A stretch of 35,978 bases of DNA, taken from positions 1 to 35,978 of the forward strand of contig MEUC01000037.1 in the NCBI GenBank assembly GCA_001771545.1. The letters run 5' to 3'. Positions 15,061 through 23,111 of the stretch are shown here, piece after piece (the stretch's first letter is position 1; every line of letters begins with the position of its first letter). Source of the DNA: a candidate division WOR-1 bacterium RIFOXYB2_FULL_42_35. GTDB lineage: Bacteria > Margulisbacteria > WOR-1 > O2-12-FULL-45-9. Both the position numbers and the translations under genes were made by a program. The notes beneath the pieces are model-generated. The model saw only the letters and a list, made by a program, of their open reading frames with translations, had not been told where the DNA came from and ran no database searches.

Positions 15061-15981
15061 TCATATCTTGACCTCCAAAATCTCAAACTCGGAAAACTTT
15101 TTAAACTCATTGAAACGAGTGGAAATTTCCGACGGCTGTAAGCGTCTCATCCGCTCCAAGCTAAAATCTTCCACGTTAAACGAGGCCAGAACAGAGCCCA
15201 TAATAATCGCCCGGCGAATATTTTTTTCCGAACGATCGTCAGTCTTTGCCAAATAGCCCATAAACCCACCGGCAAAAGAATCGCCTGCCCCAGTTGGATC
15301 ACGCAACATCTCTTGTGGGTATGAAGGTGCAGAAAAATGCACCCCCTCAGAAAAGAGCAAAGCCCCATGTTCACCTTTTTTGATAATAACTGCTTTAGCC
15401 CCTAATTTTATAATTTTAGCTGCAGCAACCGGCAAGTTAGGGGTTTCCATAAATTGTCTGGCTTCAGCATCATTAATTAAAACAATATCAACTCGGCTAA
15501 TAACCTTTTTCAAAGCTTCTCGCTTACTGTTGATCCAAAAATCCATAGTATCCATGGCAATTAATTTAGGTTCTTCTAACTGGTCAAGAACCTTAAGCTG
15601 TAACTCAGGGTCAAGATTAGCTAAAAAAACATAGTCGGATTTTTTTTGTTCTGCGGTTAGTTTGGGATCGAAACTTAATAAAACATTTAACCTCGTATCC
15701 TTAGTGTGGGCCTGGTTCATGTCATATTCATAATAGCCTGACCAACGAAAGGTCTCCCCTGCCATTGTTTGAATAGACTCGGTATTAATCTTTCTTGATT
15801 TTAAATATTCCAAATGCTCTTGAGGAAAGTCACTGCCCACAACTCCAACAATTGCCGCCGGCCCAAAGAAACTTGCTGCCGTGGCAGCATAAACCCCTGA
15901 CCCCCCTAAAATATCTTTCTTTTCTCCAAACGGGGTTTGTACCGTATCCAAAGCAATAGTACCGACAACTAAAACTGACAT
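15061..15981 (-). CDS. PfkB-family sugar/nucleoside kinase
   Basis: The 306-residue protein shows the ribokinase fold: an N-terminal signature LGGSGVYAATAASFFG near residue 25, and the C-terminal PfkB signature DPTGAGDSFAGGFMGY, whose aspartate is the catalytic base. The lid region is short, as in adenosine-kinase-like members. Substrate unknown: sugar, ribose-like or nucleoside. AAAGGAGT lies about 10 bases before the ATG. The stop overlaps the aldolase gene. Kinase followed by class II aldolase is the arrangement expected for phosphorylating a free pentose or deoxypentose and splitting it into DHAP and an aldehyde, for instance in salvage of methylthioribose or 5-deoxyribose; this is inference only. 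Confidence 0.9.
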   Translation of the reverse strand: MSVLVVGTIALDTVQTPFGEKKDILGGSGVYAATAASFFGPAAIVGVVGSDFPQEHLEYLKSRKINTESIQTMAGETFRWSGYYEYDMNQAHTKDTRLNVLLSFDPKLTAEQKKSDYVFLANLDPELQLKVLDQLEEPKLIAMDTMDFWINSKREALKKVISRVDIVLINDAEARQFMETPNLPVAAAKIIKLGAKAVIIKKGEHGALLFSEGVHFSAPSYPQEMLRDPTGAGDSFAGGFMGYLAKTDDRSEKNIRRAIIMGSVLASFNVEDFSLERMRRLQPSEISTRFNEFKKFSEFEILEVKI

Positions 15982-16002
15982 TGTTCCTGACTCCTTTCTA
16001 TA

Positions 16003-16266
16003 TTAAAGAACAGCTAGTAACTGCAGCATTACCTTCTGGAGAACCCAGAGCAGGATAATAACAACAAAGGGGGAAACATCCATTCCCATCCACTGTGGCG
16101 GCAGCGCCAAACGCACAATTACAACCAATGGCTCCGTTAAGGCATAAACAGGGGCAAAGATATGATTCCGCTTACTATTAGGAACCCAGGGCAAAATCGC
16201 CCGCAAGGCCAACAATATATAGAGCGCTGAAAAGACAAAATTAACGATAAAGATTATGAAATCCAT
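16003..16266 (-). CDS. yggT: YggT family membrane protein
   Basis: Small protein of 87 residues with two hydrophobic segments (about 3-25 and 60-85) around the conserved motif LRAILPWVPNS...PVYALTEPLVVIVRLALPP. YggT/YlmG proteins occur beside sepF and yggS in division clusters of Gram-positive bacteria, Cyanobacteria and chloroplast genomes, where they affect membrane or nucleoid partition. Here yggS-sepF-proC lie just upstream, separated by a 7-base-unit palindrome. No ribosome binding site is visible before the ATG; the preceding bases are repeat sequence. Confidence 0.9.
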   Translation of the reverse strand: MDFIIFIVNFVFSALYILLALRAILPWVPNSKRNHIFAPVYALTEPLVVIVRLALPPQWMGMDVSPFVVIILLWVLQKVMLQLLAVL

Positions 16267-16274
16267 TTTTATTT

Positions 16275-16371
16275 AAATTCCAAGATCAAAGCACAAAGTA
16301 CCAAACAAAACCAAAATCCCAAGTTTCAAATCCAAAACAGTTTTGATCTTTTAACTTTGATCTTGGAATTT
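16275..16371. repeat. Palindromic 7-base-unit element between proC and yggT
   Basis: A perfect 17-base inverted repeat, AAATTCCAAGATCAAAG at 16275-16291 and its complement at 16355-16371, encloses 63 bases. The whole stretch can be divided into 7-mers: A-rich units first (AGATCAA, AGCACAA, AGTACCA and so on), then T-rich units (ATCTTTT, AACTTTG, ATCTTGG). An inner hairpin CAAAAC-A-GTTTTG marks the switch point. T-rich units continue to about 16392. The element sits inside a gene run on one strand and could fold in the mRNA. Confidence 0.8.
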
Positions 16372-16408
16372 GTTTTGATCCTTGATCTTATCCCTTCGAT
16401 CTTTAAGC

Positions 16409-17209
16409 TTATGCTTGCCGTGATAGTTGCTTCGATTTCCTAGCCGCAGCAACAACAGCCTCTGTCAGGATTTGCTTTAACTTCTTCTGCTTGAGGATTT
16501 TTAATCCTTCTATAGTGGTTCCTCCAGGCGAAGCAACCATCTCTGTTAATTGATCAGGGGTTTTACTGGTTTGCTTAACGGTTTCCACCGAACCAAGAAT
16601 CGTTTGTAGGGCTAGCTTAGTCGCAACATCTTTGGACAGTCCGGCCGCAACGCCACCGGCAATTAATCCGGCAATGACTTGATAAACAAAAGCGGGTCCT
16701 GAACCGGACAGGCCGGTAACCGCATCCATTAATTTTTCCGCTACTTCAACCACCTCTCCAGTTTCCTTGAAGAGTGTCACAACTTTTTTAAGCTGAGAAG
16801 AGGAGACATGTTTGCCTTTAGTCAAAGCACTCATCCCCTGGCCAACCAAACAAGGATTATTGGGCATGGCTCTGACAATGGCAACACCAGGCAATCTCTC
16901 CTGCAAATAACTTAAAGAAACCCCGGCAGCAATCGAAATAACTAATTTGTTTTTCAAAACTCTCAATTGTTGACTATCGATCGTTGATAAAACCTCGGCC
17001 ATATTCTGCGGTTTCACCGCCAAAACAACAATTTCTCCTTTTTGCCAAGCCTCAAAGTTGTCTTTGGCAGCTTTAACCTTATATTTCTTCTGTAAAAAAA
17101 CCAAACGTTTGGCGCTCACATCAGCCACAATAATATTTTGGGGAAAGGCCAAGCGGCTAATAAAAGCCTCAGCCATTTTGCCGCCACCGATAAAGGCAAT
17201 CTTTGTCAT
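16409..17209 (-). CDS. proC: Pyrroline-5-carboxylate reductase
   Basis: Last step of proline synthesis, reducing 1-pyrroline-5-carboxylate with NAD(P)H. The 266-residue length is standard. Seen: N-terminal IAFIGGGKMAEAFI nucleotide-binding loop, VLAVKPQNM, RAMPNNPCLVGQG, the family signature TGLSGSGPAFVYQVIAGL, and TEMVASPGGTTIEGL near the C-terminus. It starts 13 bases after sepF and has no clear ribosome binding site. proC in a sepF-yggS-yggT cluster is a known arrangement in several phyla. Confidence 0.97.
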   Translation of the reverse strand: MTKIAFIGGGKMAEAFISRLAFPQNIIVADVSAKRLVFLQKKYKVKAAKDNFEAWQKGEIVVLAVKPQNMAEVLSTIDSQQLRVLKNKLVISIAAGVSLSYLQERLPGVAIVRAMPNNPCLVGQGMSALTKGKHVSSSQLKKVVTLFKETGEVVEVAEKLMDAVTGLSGSGPAFVYQVIAGLIAGGVAAGLSKDVATKLALQTILGSVETVKQTSKTPDQLTEMVASPGGTTIEGLKILKQKKLKQILTEAVVAAARKSKQLSRQA

Positions 17210-17222
17210 AAGTTTATTTTAG

Positions 17223-17666
17223 TTACCTGGAAAAAAACGTTTCCTTATTGTCTTGTCCAAAGCTCAACTCTTCACCGAGGGATGAGCGCTCTTCGGACGA
17301 GGTAATAGCAATGCTATGAGGGGTAAAAAGAAAAAGTGACTCCCCTATTTTCATCATATGGCCGTCAATGGCATAAGCGGTCCCGCAAACAAAATCAACC
17401 AAACGGGTCCCTTCAGCCGGATCCAAATGCTTAAGATTAATTACTACCGGAGAGCCTGAGCGCAGATGCGTGGAGATATTTAAAGAATCCTCATAAACCT
17501 TGGGTTCATAAAACATGATCTCATACGGGGTTTCGCCTTTAGGCTCCCTTTTGTTTCTTAACATTGTGTTCATATCTAACTGTTGACCAACATGCTGCTC
17601 GTCATCGATCCCCTCTTCATCCAAACCAATAAATGCCTTAGCCCGTTTTAACAGATTATCAACCAT
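17223..17666 (-). CDS. sepF: Cell division protein SepF
   Basis: Membrane anchor and bundling factor for FtsZ. The 147-residue protein has a short amphipathic N-terminal helix (MVDNLLKRAKAFIGL) that would bind the membrane, an acidic linker, and the SepF core (about 55-135) with VINLKHLDPAEGTRLVDFV and GTAYAIDGHMMKIGESLFLFTP. GGAGG lies 7 bases before the ATG. It follows yggS by 3 bases. With no ftsA between ftsQ and ftsZ in this window, SepF is the likely main anchor of the Z ring here. Confidence 0.95.
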   Translation of the reverse strand: MVDNLLKRAKAFIGLDEEGIDDEQHVGQQLDMNTMLRNKREPKGETPYEIMFYEPKVYEDSLNISTHLRSGSPVVINLKHLDPAEGTRLVDFVCGTAYAIDGHMMKIGESLFLFTPHSIAITSSEERSSLGEELSFGQDNKETFFSR

Positions 17667-17669
17667 TTT

Positions 17670-18368
17670 TTATCCTCCTCGCGGCCCAAAAATTGCTCGA
17701 CCTATTCTAACCATATTGGAACCTTCGGCAATAGCAGTTTCAAAATCATCACTCATTCCCATGGAGAGGTATTGCATCTCAACATTTGGCAGGTTTAATC
17801 GTTTAATTTCTTGGTTTAGCTCTTTCAATTTTTTAAAACAAGGTCGAATAATTTTTTCATCCTCGATAAAAGGAGCCATGGTCATCAGTCCCTTAACCTG
17901 CACATTATGACAGTTTGAGACCTGTTTAACAAACTCAAGCGCCGAATCAGCCGGCACTCCGTACTTACTTTGTTCGCCTGAAGTGTTTATTTCGATTAAA
18001 ATTGAAATAGCCCGATTCTGTTTCTGAGCCTTTTCTTGTAAGGTGCTGATCAATCGTTCCGTGTCTACAGATTGGATTATACCAAAGAGGTCAAGAGCTT
18101 GTCTAACCTTATTACGCTGTAAGTGGCCAATCATGTGCCAGACAACATGTGGATACTTATCTTTTAGCGCTTGGAAGTGTGCTTCTGCTTCTTGAACTCT
18201 GTTCTCTCCCAGATCGGTTATCCCTGCGGCAATCACTTCTTCAAGGGCGAAAATGCTTTGAGTCTTGGCAGCCACAATGATTTTAATCTCTTGAGGATCA
18301 CGACCAACAGCTAAAGCAGCTTTTTTTACGCGTTGACGGATAAGTTGGATATTTTCTTTGATGGACAC
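17670..18368 (-). CDS. yggS: YggS/PLPBP family pyridoxal phosphate homeostasis protein
   Basis: PLP-binding alanine-racemase-like barrel protein that buffers pyridoxal phosphate. In 232 residues: the PLP lysine is in IIVAAKTQS (about residue 34), then LGENRVQEA, HMIGHLQRNK, IQSVDTERL, EINTSGEQSKYG, LMTMAP and LSMGMSDDFETAIAEGSNMVRIG. The start codon is GTG at 18368, supported by an extended -10 box 9 bases upstream. First gene of the division/proline/kinase/rel run. Confidence 0.95.
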   Translation of the reverse strand: MSIKENIQLIRQRVKKAALAVGRDPQEIKIIVAAKTQSIFALEEVIAAGITDLGENRVQEAEAHFQALKDKYPHVVWHMIGHLQRNKVRQALDLFGIIQSVDTERLISTLQEKAQKQNRAISILIEINTSGEQSKYGVPADSALEFVKQVSNCHNVQVKGLMTMAPFIEDEKIIRPCFKKLKELNQEIKRLNLPNVEMQYLSMGMSDDFETAIAEGSNMVRIGRAIFGPRGG

Positions 18369-18377
18369 GGTGAGATT

Positions 18378-18386
18378 ATTATAGCA
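18378..18386 (-). promoter_or_regulatory. Extended -10 promoter of the yggS operon, nearly leaderless
   Basis: Minus strand TGCTATAAT, identical to the thrC promoter core. It ends 9 bases before the GTG start of yggS, leaving a leader of about 3 bases and no space for a ribosome binding site. Confidence 0.7.
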
Positions 18387-18404
18387 GACTACCCGACCGC
18401 AAGA

Positions 18405-19655
18405 CTACCTGACCGCCAAACCATAATGTTGTTCCATAAAAGTTAACATCCTAATAGCAAGCAGCAGATAATTATGGCCCATTAACATATCAACATGACC
18501 AGTATTATTCATTACAAACCACTCCGCACCGATGCCCTCGCTTAATAGTTTGCCATCTTTTTCGGGAGCTAATTGGTCTTCTTTTCCAGAGACAACCAGG
18601 GTTGGCAGTGCCCTCACAGCTTCATTTTCAGCCAATTGTTGCAAGAAGCTTTTGCCATTAACCCGATCGGAAACTCCTTTGGCGTCTTTGATCCAGTGAA
18701 TGAAACAATCAACTGTATCAGTGTCGGCAGACTCCAAAACATAAGACATTACATCAAAGACCGCCTCCAAATTAGTATTATCAAGACAAAAAGCATTTTT
18801 AATTAACTCCATTCTCCTGGCTACAGAGTTAGGGATTCGCTTCATTAGCGGTTTAAGATGGGGCAATTGATCTCCCAGAAAATACAAGGGTTGAATTCCC
18901 GTCCAGGCAGGGAAAATATCAGCTGCCCGCTGAGCCAATCCCATCACATATTTATCTGAATCAAGAGAAATCGGCATACCGCAGGGGATATTACCCACCA
19001 ACCTGGGATGAACACCATTTCTAACAAAATCATTTGCCTGCTTAACACAACCATAACTAAATGGCCAAGCCACAACTTCTTTGGCCCCACTTGATCCCCC
19101 TTCCTCCCCCAATAATTCCGGGACAACACTATAATAAAAAGAAAGATCATCGCTCATCTTGTTAAACGTAATTCCCCCTTTAGGAAAAGTGTTTTTTACT
19201 CCAAGTTTATTAACTACAAAACGCTTATTGATCCATTTAGTATTACGAGAATTAACCAAAACAACTCGACACCCTTTTAAAACCAAAAGATTGAGCAAAG
19301 ATTGTGTCATATCAAGGTCTCTATAACTCCCACCATAAGGGGCAATGCGTGGATGATTACCATTACACAAAAGACCAGGAATAAAAACAAGTATTGGCCA
19401 GTTAGGATTAAAATTATCAGGATGATAAAAATACGGCAAATAGTGGACAAAACCAAAAGGATCGGCAGCATCTTGAATCAATAAATTACGTTTATGGATA
19501 CCGCTGGTTTTGCCAACCCCCAACGGCCTTTTGGCCTCATGGACAATAACGTCAGAACCGGCAATTTTACATTTGCGAGCTTTTGGGGCTTTATCTTGGC
19601 CAAAGATATGAACACGTTGATAAGCACTTGCTAATGCGTCTACTGCTCTTCCCAT
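18405..19655 (-). CDS. Alpha/beta hydrolase fold protein, unknown substrate
   Basis: The 416-residue protein has an alpha/beta hydrolase core: oxyanion strand ILVFIPGLLCNGN (about 88-100), nucleophile elbow AWPFSYGC with S200, the acid D360 in VVSGKEDQLAP and H387 in NNTGHVDMLMGH. A helical cap lies between about 230 and 345. The elbow has proline in place of the first glycine of GxSxG. Polyhydroxyalkanoate synthase/depolymerase-like and lipase-like proteins share this plan, but PhaC enzymes use cysteine, so an esterase or lipase is the better guess. No signal peptide is visible. A sigma-28-like promoter lies 24-50 bases upstream, and AAAGGGA precedes the ATG. Confidence 0.75.
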   Translation of the reverse strand: MGRAVDALASAYQRVHIFGQDKAPKARKCKIAGSDVIVHEAKRPLGVGKTSGIHKRNLLIQDAADPFGFVHYLPYFYHPDNFNPNWPILVFIPGLLCNGNHPRIAPYGGSYRDLDMTQSLLNLLVLKGCRVVLVNSRNTKWINKRFVVNKLGVKNTFPKGGITFNKMSDDLSFYYSVVPELLGEEGGSSGAKEVVAWPFSYGCVKQANDFVRNGVHPRLVGNIPCGMPISLDSDKYVMGLAQRAADIFPAWTGIQPLYFLGDQLPHLKPLMKRIPNSVARRMELIKNAFCLDNTNLEAVFDVMSYVLESADTDTVDCFIHWIKDAKGVSDRVNGKSFLQQLAENEAVRALPTLVVSGKEDQLAPEKDGKLLSEGIGAEWFVMNNTGHVDMLMGHNYLLLAIRMLTFMEQHYGLAVR

Positions 19656-19678
19656 TATTCAATCCCTTTCTTGCCTTA

Positions 19679-19705
19679 TTATCGAAAGGTTTGCAAAATA
19701 ATTTC
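19679..19705 (-). promoter_or_regulatory. Sigma-28-like promoter of the alpha/beta hydrolase gene
   Basis: Minus strand: TGAAAT with GAAA at 19705-19702, exactly 15 bases, then TTCGATAA at 19686-19679. This is the site closest to the sigma-28 consensus octamer GCCGATAA. It gives a leader of roughly 17 bases with AAAGGGA before the ATG at 19655. Confidence 0.6.
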
Positions 19706-19723
19706 AGCTTGGGACTAAAATGC

Positions 19724-19752
19724 TTTACTTAGCCGTCTTATCCCCGTAAAAT
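19724..19752 (+). promoter_or_regulatory. Promoter of the FlgD-like/PorV operon, leaderless
   Basis: TTTACT, 17 bases, then TAAAAT at 19747-19752. The -10 box ends 6 bases before the ATG at 19759, so the transcript should begin at the start codon. No ribosome binding site is present. Confidence 0.6.
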
Positions 19753-19758
19753 ATAGTC

Positions 19759-20088
19759 ATGAGAAAATTAAGTTGGCTGGCAATCTGCATCTTCGCCATC
19801 ACCGTCATCAACTACCCCAACCCCTTCAACCCTAATGGAGGAGAAATAACTACTATTGAATGTACCAGCGACACGACCTCCGAAGCCTTTCTGTATATAT
19901 ACGATATGGCTGCTCGACTTCTAGCCCGCCAGAGCTTCAGCCTGGTTGGCGGCACAACCAGCAGCACCACCTGGAACGGCTACAGCACTTTTAACGAATT
20001 GGTTGGCAACGGGGTCTACCTATATCAAATCCTCAACACTTCTAATCAGCGCTTGGCACGGGGTAAAATTTGGGTCATTAACCAGTGA
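19759..20088 (+). CDS. Stand-alone FlgD Ig-like (sorting-type) domain protein
   Basis: The 109-residue protein has a short hydrophobic N-terminus (LSWLAICIFAITV) followed at once by NYPNPFNPNGGEIT, then a beta-sandwich with LYIYDMAARLLA, TTWNGY and NGVYLYQI. This is the FlgD Ig-like module normally found at the C-terminus of large secreted proteins, where it acts as an export or surface-attachment signal. Here it stands alone with little before it, so it is either a true small secreted protein or what is left of a long one. The stop overlaps the GTG start of the PorV gene, so the two are translated together and probably act together at the outer membrane. Confidence 0.85.
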   Translation: MRKLSWLAICIFAITVINYPNPFNPNGGEITTIECTSDTTSEAFLYIYDMAARLLARQSFSLVGGTTSSTTWNGYSTFNELVGNGVYLYQILNTSNQRLARGKIWVINQ

Positions 20089-21158
20089 CAAACCCAAAAT
20101 TAACAATTAATCAATTAATAATTAACAACAAAGTGTGCCTTCGGCACTTACTATTAAATAATTTTACCTTGTTATTAATTTGGTCATTATTAATTATTAA
20201 TTTAACGCTTCCAGTTATTGCCGCCACCACCTTTGACCCCATGTCCATCGGCGTTGGGGCGCGAGCCCTTGGTATGGGGAAAGCCTACGTGGCTGTGGCA
20301 GAACAGAGCGACACGATCTTCACGAACCCGGCTGGCCTGGGAGAAATAGATATGTTTGAAGTCACCAGCATGTCAGGCAGTCTATTAGAAGATGTCCAAT
20401 ATCTCGTTCTGGGAGGGGTCTATCCTTTAGGGAATAGAACAGCTATTGGAATCGGTTATGTTGGGGCCGGTGTTGGCGGCATTGAAATGCGTGATAGTGT
20501 TGGAACCTTTCAAAAGTTTTCCCATTTTGGCAGTAATGTCCTCTTTGTTTCTCTTGGTAAAAAACTGAATCAGAAAACCTCTGTTGGTCTCAATCTAAAA
20601 TATTTTGTGCAAAACGGTTCAGAAAACCAAGACGCTAATGGCGCGGGCATTAATCTTGATTTGGGTATTCTGCAAAAAGATCTGAGTTTTTTCTCGCTGG
20701 GATTAGTGGCTCAAAACATTTTAAGCTCCGGAAAGATTAAATACAATACTGGAGTAGAGGAAGATTTGCCCCAAACCATTAAAATCGGCACGCAAATGTT
20801 TCTGCTGGGACAAAAGTTCAACTCGGCCAGATTGTCCCCCATTGAGTTAACTGTTGCCCTGGATGCAGATTTAAGTTTAAGCAGCTCAAAACCGGTCTTG
20901 CTCCACTTTGGAGCAGAGCTCTCCCCTGTTTCTTATTTAACCCTTAGAGCTGGCATCGACCAAAATTCTCGCTTAGCCACAACCCAAAATGATTTTACTG
21001 CCGGAATAAGTTTAAAATTTGTTGGCGTTGGTTTTCACTATGCTTATCATAATTATAGCGACTCCGGTCAAAACACCGCTCATTTCATCTCACTAACCCT
21101 GGATGAACGCGGTTGGCCCTATGAGGGACTGCCAGATACTTTCATCGGCTCACGCTAG
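20085..21158 (+). CDS. PorV/PorQ family outer-membrane beta-barrel protein
   Basis: The protein has a signal segment (hydrophobic about 27-46, probable cleavage after VIA) and then the PorV-type start SIGVGARALGMGKAYVAVAEQSDTIFTNPAGLG. The rest is a barrel of alternating strands with many G, S, L and N, like FadL-type proteins. PorV proteins serve type IX-like secretion, or act as porins. GTG at 20085 overlaps the stop of the FlgD-like gene (GTGA). Residues about 5-40 are encoded by a 7-base-unit palindrome, so the signal peptide is partly built from repeat sequence. An internal GTG (residue 17) is another possible start. Pairing with a FlgD-like module supports a role in surface export. Confidence 0.88.
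   Translation: MTNPKLTINQLIINNKVCLRHLLLNNFTLLLIWSLLIINLTLPVIAATTFDPMSIGVGARALGMGKAYVAVAEQSDTIFTNPAGLGEIDMFEVTSMSGSLLEDVQYLVLGGVYPLGNRTAIGIGYVGAGVGGIEMRDSVGTFQKFSHFGSNVLFVSLGKKLNQKTSVGLNLKYFVQNGSENQDANGAGINLDLGILQKDLSFFSLGLVAQNILSSGKIKYNTGVEEDLPQTIKIGTQMFLLGQKFNSARLSPIELTVALDADLSLSSSKPVLLHFGAELSPVSYLTLRAGIDQNSRLATTQNDFTAGISLKFVGVGFHYAYHNYSDSGQNTAHFISLTLDERGWPYEGLPDTFIGSR
20113..20202. repeat. Palindromic 7-base-unit element in the PorV signal-peptide region
   Basis: A perfect 13-base inverted repeat (AATTAATAATTAA at 20113-20125 and its complement at 20190-20202) encloses 64 bases. Units of 7 are clear on both sides: AATTAAC, AATTAAT before and ATTAATT, ATTAATT after. The centre holds a small hairpin GTGCC-TTC-GGCAC. 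The element is translated as part of the PorV N-terminus; the right arm encodes LIIN of the hydrophobic core. Confidence 0.8.
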
Positions 21159-21160
21159 AG

Positions 21161-21189
21161 TTGCAAACGCCCCGTCCCTATGATAAAAT
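21161..21189 (+). promoter_or_regulatory. Promoter of rpsB-tsf
   Basis: TTGCAA at 21161-21166, 17 bases, TAAAAT at 21184-21189 preceded by TGA, which makes an extended -10. It leaves a leader of about 40 bases with AAGGAGG (21219-21225) 12 bases before the rpsB ATG. Unlike the leaderless genes nearby, this strongly expressed operon keeps a full ribosome binding site. Confidence 0.75.
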
Positions 21190-21237
21190 TATTCTTTGGC
21201 TTATTAATAATTTCCCTTAAGGAGGAAGAAAAAACTC

Positions 21238-22086
21238 ATGTCCGTAGTTACAATGAAAGAATTACTCGAAGCCGGAGTTCACTTTGGTCATCAAGCTAAA
21301 CGCTGGAATCCTAAGATGAAACGCTACATTTTCGCTGCCCGCAACGACATTCATGTTATTGATCTGCATAAAAGCATTCCTTTAATCGAACAAGCTTATG
21401 AGTTCATCAAAAAGACTGTTGAAGAAAACCAAACAATCCTTTTTGTCGGTACCAAGAAGCAGGCTCAGGAAGCTGTGGAAGAAGAAGCCAAGCGCTGCGG
21501 CATGTTCTACGTCAATCAACGCTGGATGGGCGGCACCATGACCAACTTTAAAACCTTACAAAAAAATATTGTCCGCCTCAATAAAATTGAAAAGATGAAA
21601 GAAGATGGCACTTTTGAAAAGCTGCCCAAAAAAGAAGTTATCTTAATTGAACGTGACTACCGCAAACTAGTTCGCGGCTTGGGTGGAATCAGGCAAATGG
21701 GCTCCCTGCCTGGTGCAATCTTTATTGTCGATACTAAAAAAGAACAAACCGCTTTAAAAGAAGCCCGCAAACTTGGTATTCCTATTGTAGCAGTTGTTGA
21801 TACCAACACTGACCCTGATGAAGTTGATTATCCTATTCCCGGCAATGATGACGCTATCCGGGCAATTAAGCTATTAACCAGAATTATTGCCGAAGCTGTG
21901 ATTGCCGGCAGGGAAGTCATCAAGGCTATTGATGGAGCAGCAGATCTTAGCGAAGAAATTACCGTGCCGATTGATCTTCAAGAAGAAGGGGAAACCGCTT
22001 CCGAAGAACAAGGCCTTGAAGCAACTATCTTAGCAGAAGCAGCAACAGATCAAGAAACCAGCGGAGAAAAACGCACCGGTTTTTAA
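21238..22086 (+). CDS. rpsB: 30S ribosomal protein S2
   Basis: Standard S2 through about residue 235: [27 protein letters not shown], then [55 protein letters not shown] and [22 protein letters not shown]. It ends with an acidic tail of about 45 residues (E, A, T-rich) beyond the conserved fold. Total 282 residues, somewhat longer than usual because of this tail. Followed 18 bases later by tsf, the normal order. The expected downstream pyrH and frr are not here; an MNT-HEPN pair takes their place. Confidence 0.98.
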   Translation: MSVVTMKELLEAGVHFGHQAKRWNPKMKRYIFAARNDIHVIDLHKSIPLIEQAYEFIKKTVEENQTILFVGTKKQAQEAVEEEAKRCGMFYVNQRWMGGTMTNFKTLQKNIVRLNKIEKMKEDGTFEKLPKKEVILIERDYRKLVRGLGGIRQMGSLPGAIFIVDTKKEQTALKEARKLGIPIVAVVDTNTDPDEVDYPIPGNDDAIRAIKLLTRIIAEAVIAGREVIKAIDGAADLSEEITVPIDLQEEGETASEEQGLEATILAEAATDQETSGEKRTGF

Positions 22087-22104
22087 CTAATTAAGGAGCA
22101 AACT

Positions 22105-22704
22105 ATGTCAATTACCTCTACCCAAGTTCAGGCTTTGCGAGAAAAAACCGGCTGCGGCATGATGGACTGTAAAAAGGTTTTGGTAGAAACCGATGGCAAC
22201 GAAGAAAAGGCCATTGAACTCTTAAGAAAAAAAGGGATGGCTTCTGCCGCCAAGAGAGCCGGCCGGGTTGCTGCTCAAGGTTTAGTTGAATCTTATATTC
22301 ATATTGGTGGAAAAATTGGCGTCTTAGTTGAAGTTAACTGCGAATCAGACTTTGTGGCTAAAAATGAAGAATTTCAGGCTTTTGTTAAAAACCTGGCTAT
22401 GCAGATAGCAGCTTCCAACCCACTATATGTTAAACGCGAGGAAGTCCCGGAAGAGTTAGTTCAAAAAGAAAAGGATATTTTGCTCACTCAAGCCAAAGAA
22501 GAAGGTAGGCCGGAGAAAGCCATGGAAAAAATTCTCGCTGGCCGCATAGAAAAGTTCTATTCCGAGATTTGCTTAATGGATCAACCATTTATCAAGGATC
22601 CCAAAACCTCAATCAATGACCTTTTGGCCGCTCTAGTTGCCAAGATCGGCGAAAACATTGTTATCAGAAGGTTTACTCGGTATCAACTCGGCGAAAAGTC
22701 TTAA
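22105..22704 (+). CDS. tsf: Elongation factor Ts, short form
   Basis: Nucleotide exchange factor for EF-Tu. N-terminal UBA-like domain with [19 protein letters not shown], then [35 protein letters not shown], and a C-terminal [29 protein letters not shown]. The 199-residue length matches the short EF-Ts of Thermus and Cyanobacteria, with one core subdomain reduced compared with the 283-residue E. coli protein. AAGGAG lies 8 bases before the ATG. Confidence 0.97.
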   Translation: MSITSTQVQALREKTGCGMMDCKKVLVETDGNEEKAIELLRKKGMASAAKRAGRVAAQGLVESYIHIGGKIGVLVEVNCESDFVAKNEEFQAFVKNLAMQIAASNPLYVKREEVPEELVQKEKDILLTQAKEEGRPEKAMEKILAGRIEKFYSEICLMDQPFIKDPKTSINDLLAALVAKIGENIVIRRFTRYQLGEKS

Positions 22705-22758
22705 AACTGCGCTACTTGGATGCTTGGCCACTCGATTAGTTTGCCACTTTGGGTTGCT

Positions 22759-22787
22759 TTGATTTATTGCTATCAGTCCTCTATAAT
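22759..22787 (+). promoter_or_regulatory. Promoter of the MNT-HEPN genes, leaderless
   Basis: TTGATT at 22759-22764, 17 bases, TATAAT at 22782-22787. The -10 box ends exactly 6 bases before the ATG at 22794. This excludes the in-frame upstream ATG at 22749, which lies before the promoter. Confidence 0.7.
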
Positions 22788-22793
22788 ATATCA

Positions 22794-23111
22794 ATGACCA
22801 AAAAAGAAAAACACATTAGGGCTATCGTCTTAAAGGCGGCAGAGAAGGTTAAACCCCAAAAAGTTATCCTTTTCGGCTCTTACGCTTACGGCAAACCCAA
22901 CAAAGACAGCGATGTTGACCTATTGTTCATCAAAAAAACCAACCTAGGCAGGATCGATCGCTATTGCTTGATAAGTGATAACCTTGAGCATCATTTTGCT
23001 ATGGATATCTTGGTTAAAACACCAGCCGAAGTAAAAAAAAGGCTCAAGATGGGCGATCCTTTTTATAAAGAAATAATTAATAGGGGTAAAGTTCTTTATG
23101 AATCGTCATAG
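22794..23111 (+). CDS. MNT-type minimal nucleotidyltransferase (antitoxin-like)
   Basis: The 105-residue protein has the nucleotidyltransferase signature GSYAYGKPNKDSDVDLLF with the metal-binding DVD aspartates, and a third aspartate in MDILVK. It is the minimal-nucleotidyltransferase partner of HEPN proteins; in studied pairs it adds AMP groups to the HEPN partner and silences it. The reading frame overlaps the HEPN gene by 14 bases, the usual tight coupling. The ATG at 22794 is set by the promoter. Confidence 0.93.
   Translation: MTKKEKHIRAIVLKAAEKVKPQKVILFGSYAYGKPNKDSDVDLLFIKKTNLGRIDRYCLISDNLEHHFAMDILVKTPAEVKKRLKMGDPFYKEIINRGKVLYESS

Noticed and set aside
16275..16392. Reading the proC-yggT palindrome as a transcription terminator or insertion sequence
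   Set aside because: There is no GC-rich stem with a T run and no transposase or target duplication; it fits the 7-base repeat family better.
20126..20160. GTGCC-TTC-GGCAC hairpin as a terminator between the FlgD-like and PorV genes
   Set aside because: It lies inside the PorV reading frame and is not followed by a T run.
22749..22793. Longer start for the MNT gene
   Set aside because: The TATAAT promoter at 22782-22787 lies downstream of this ATG; the protein family begins at the ATG at 22794.
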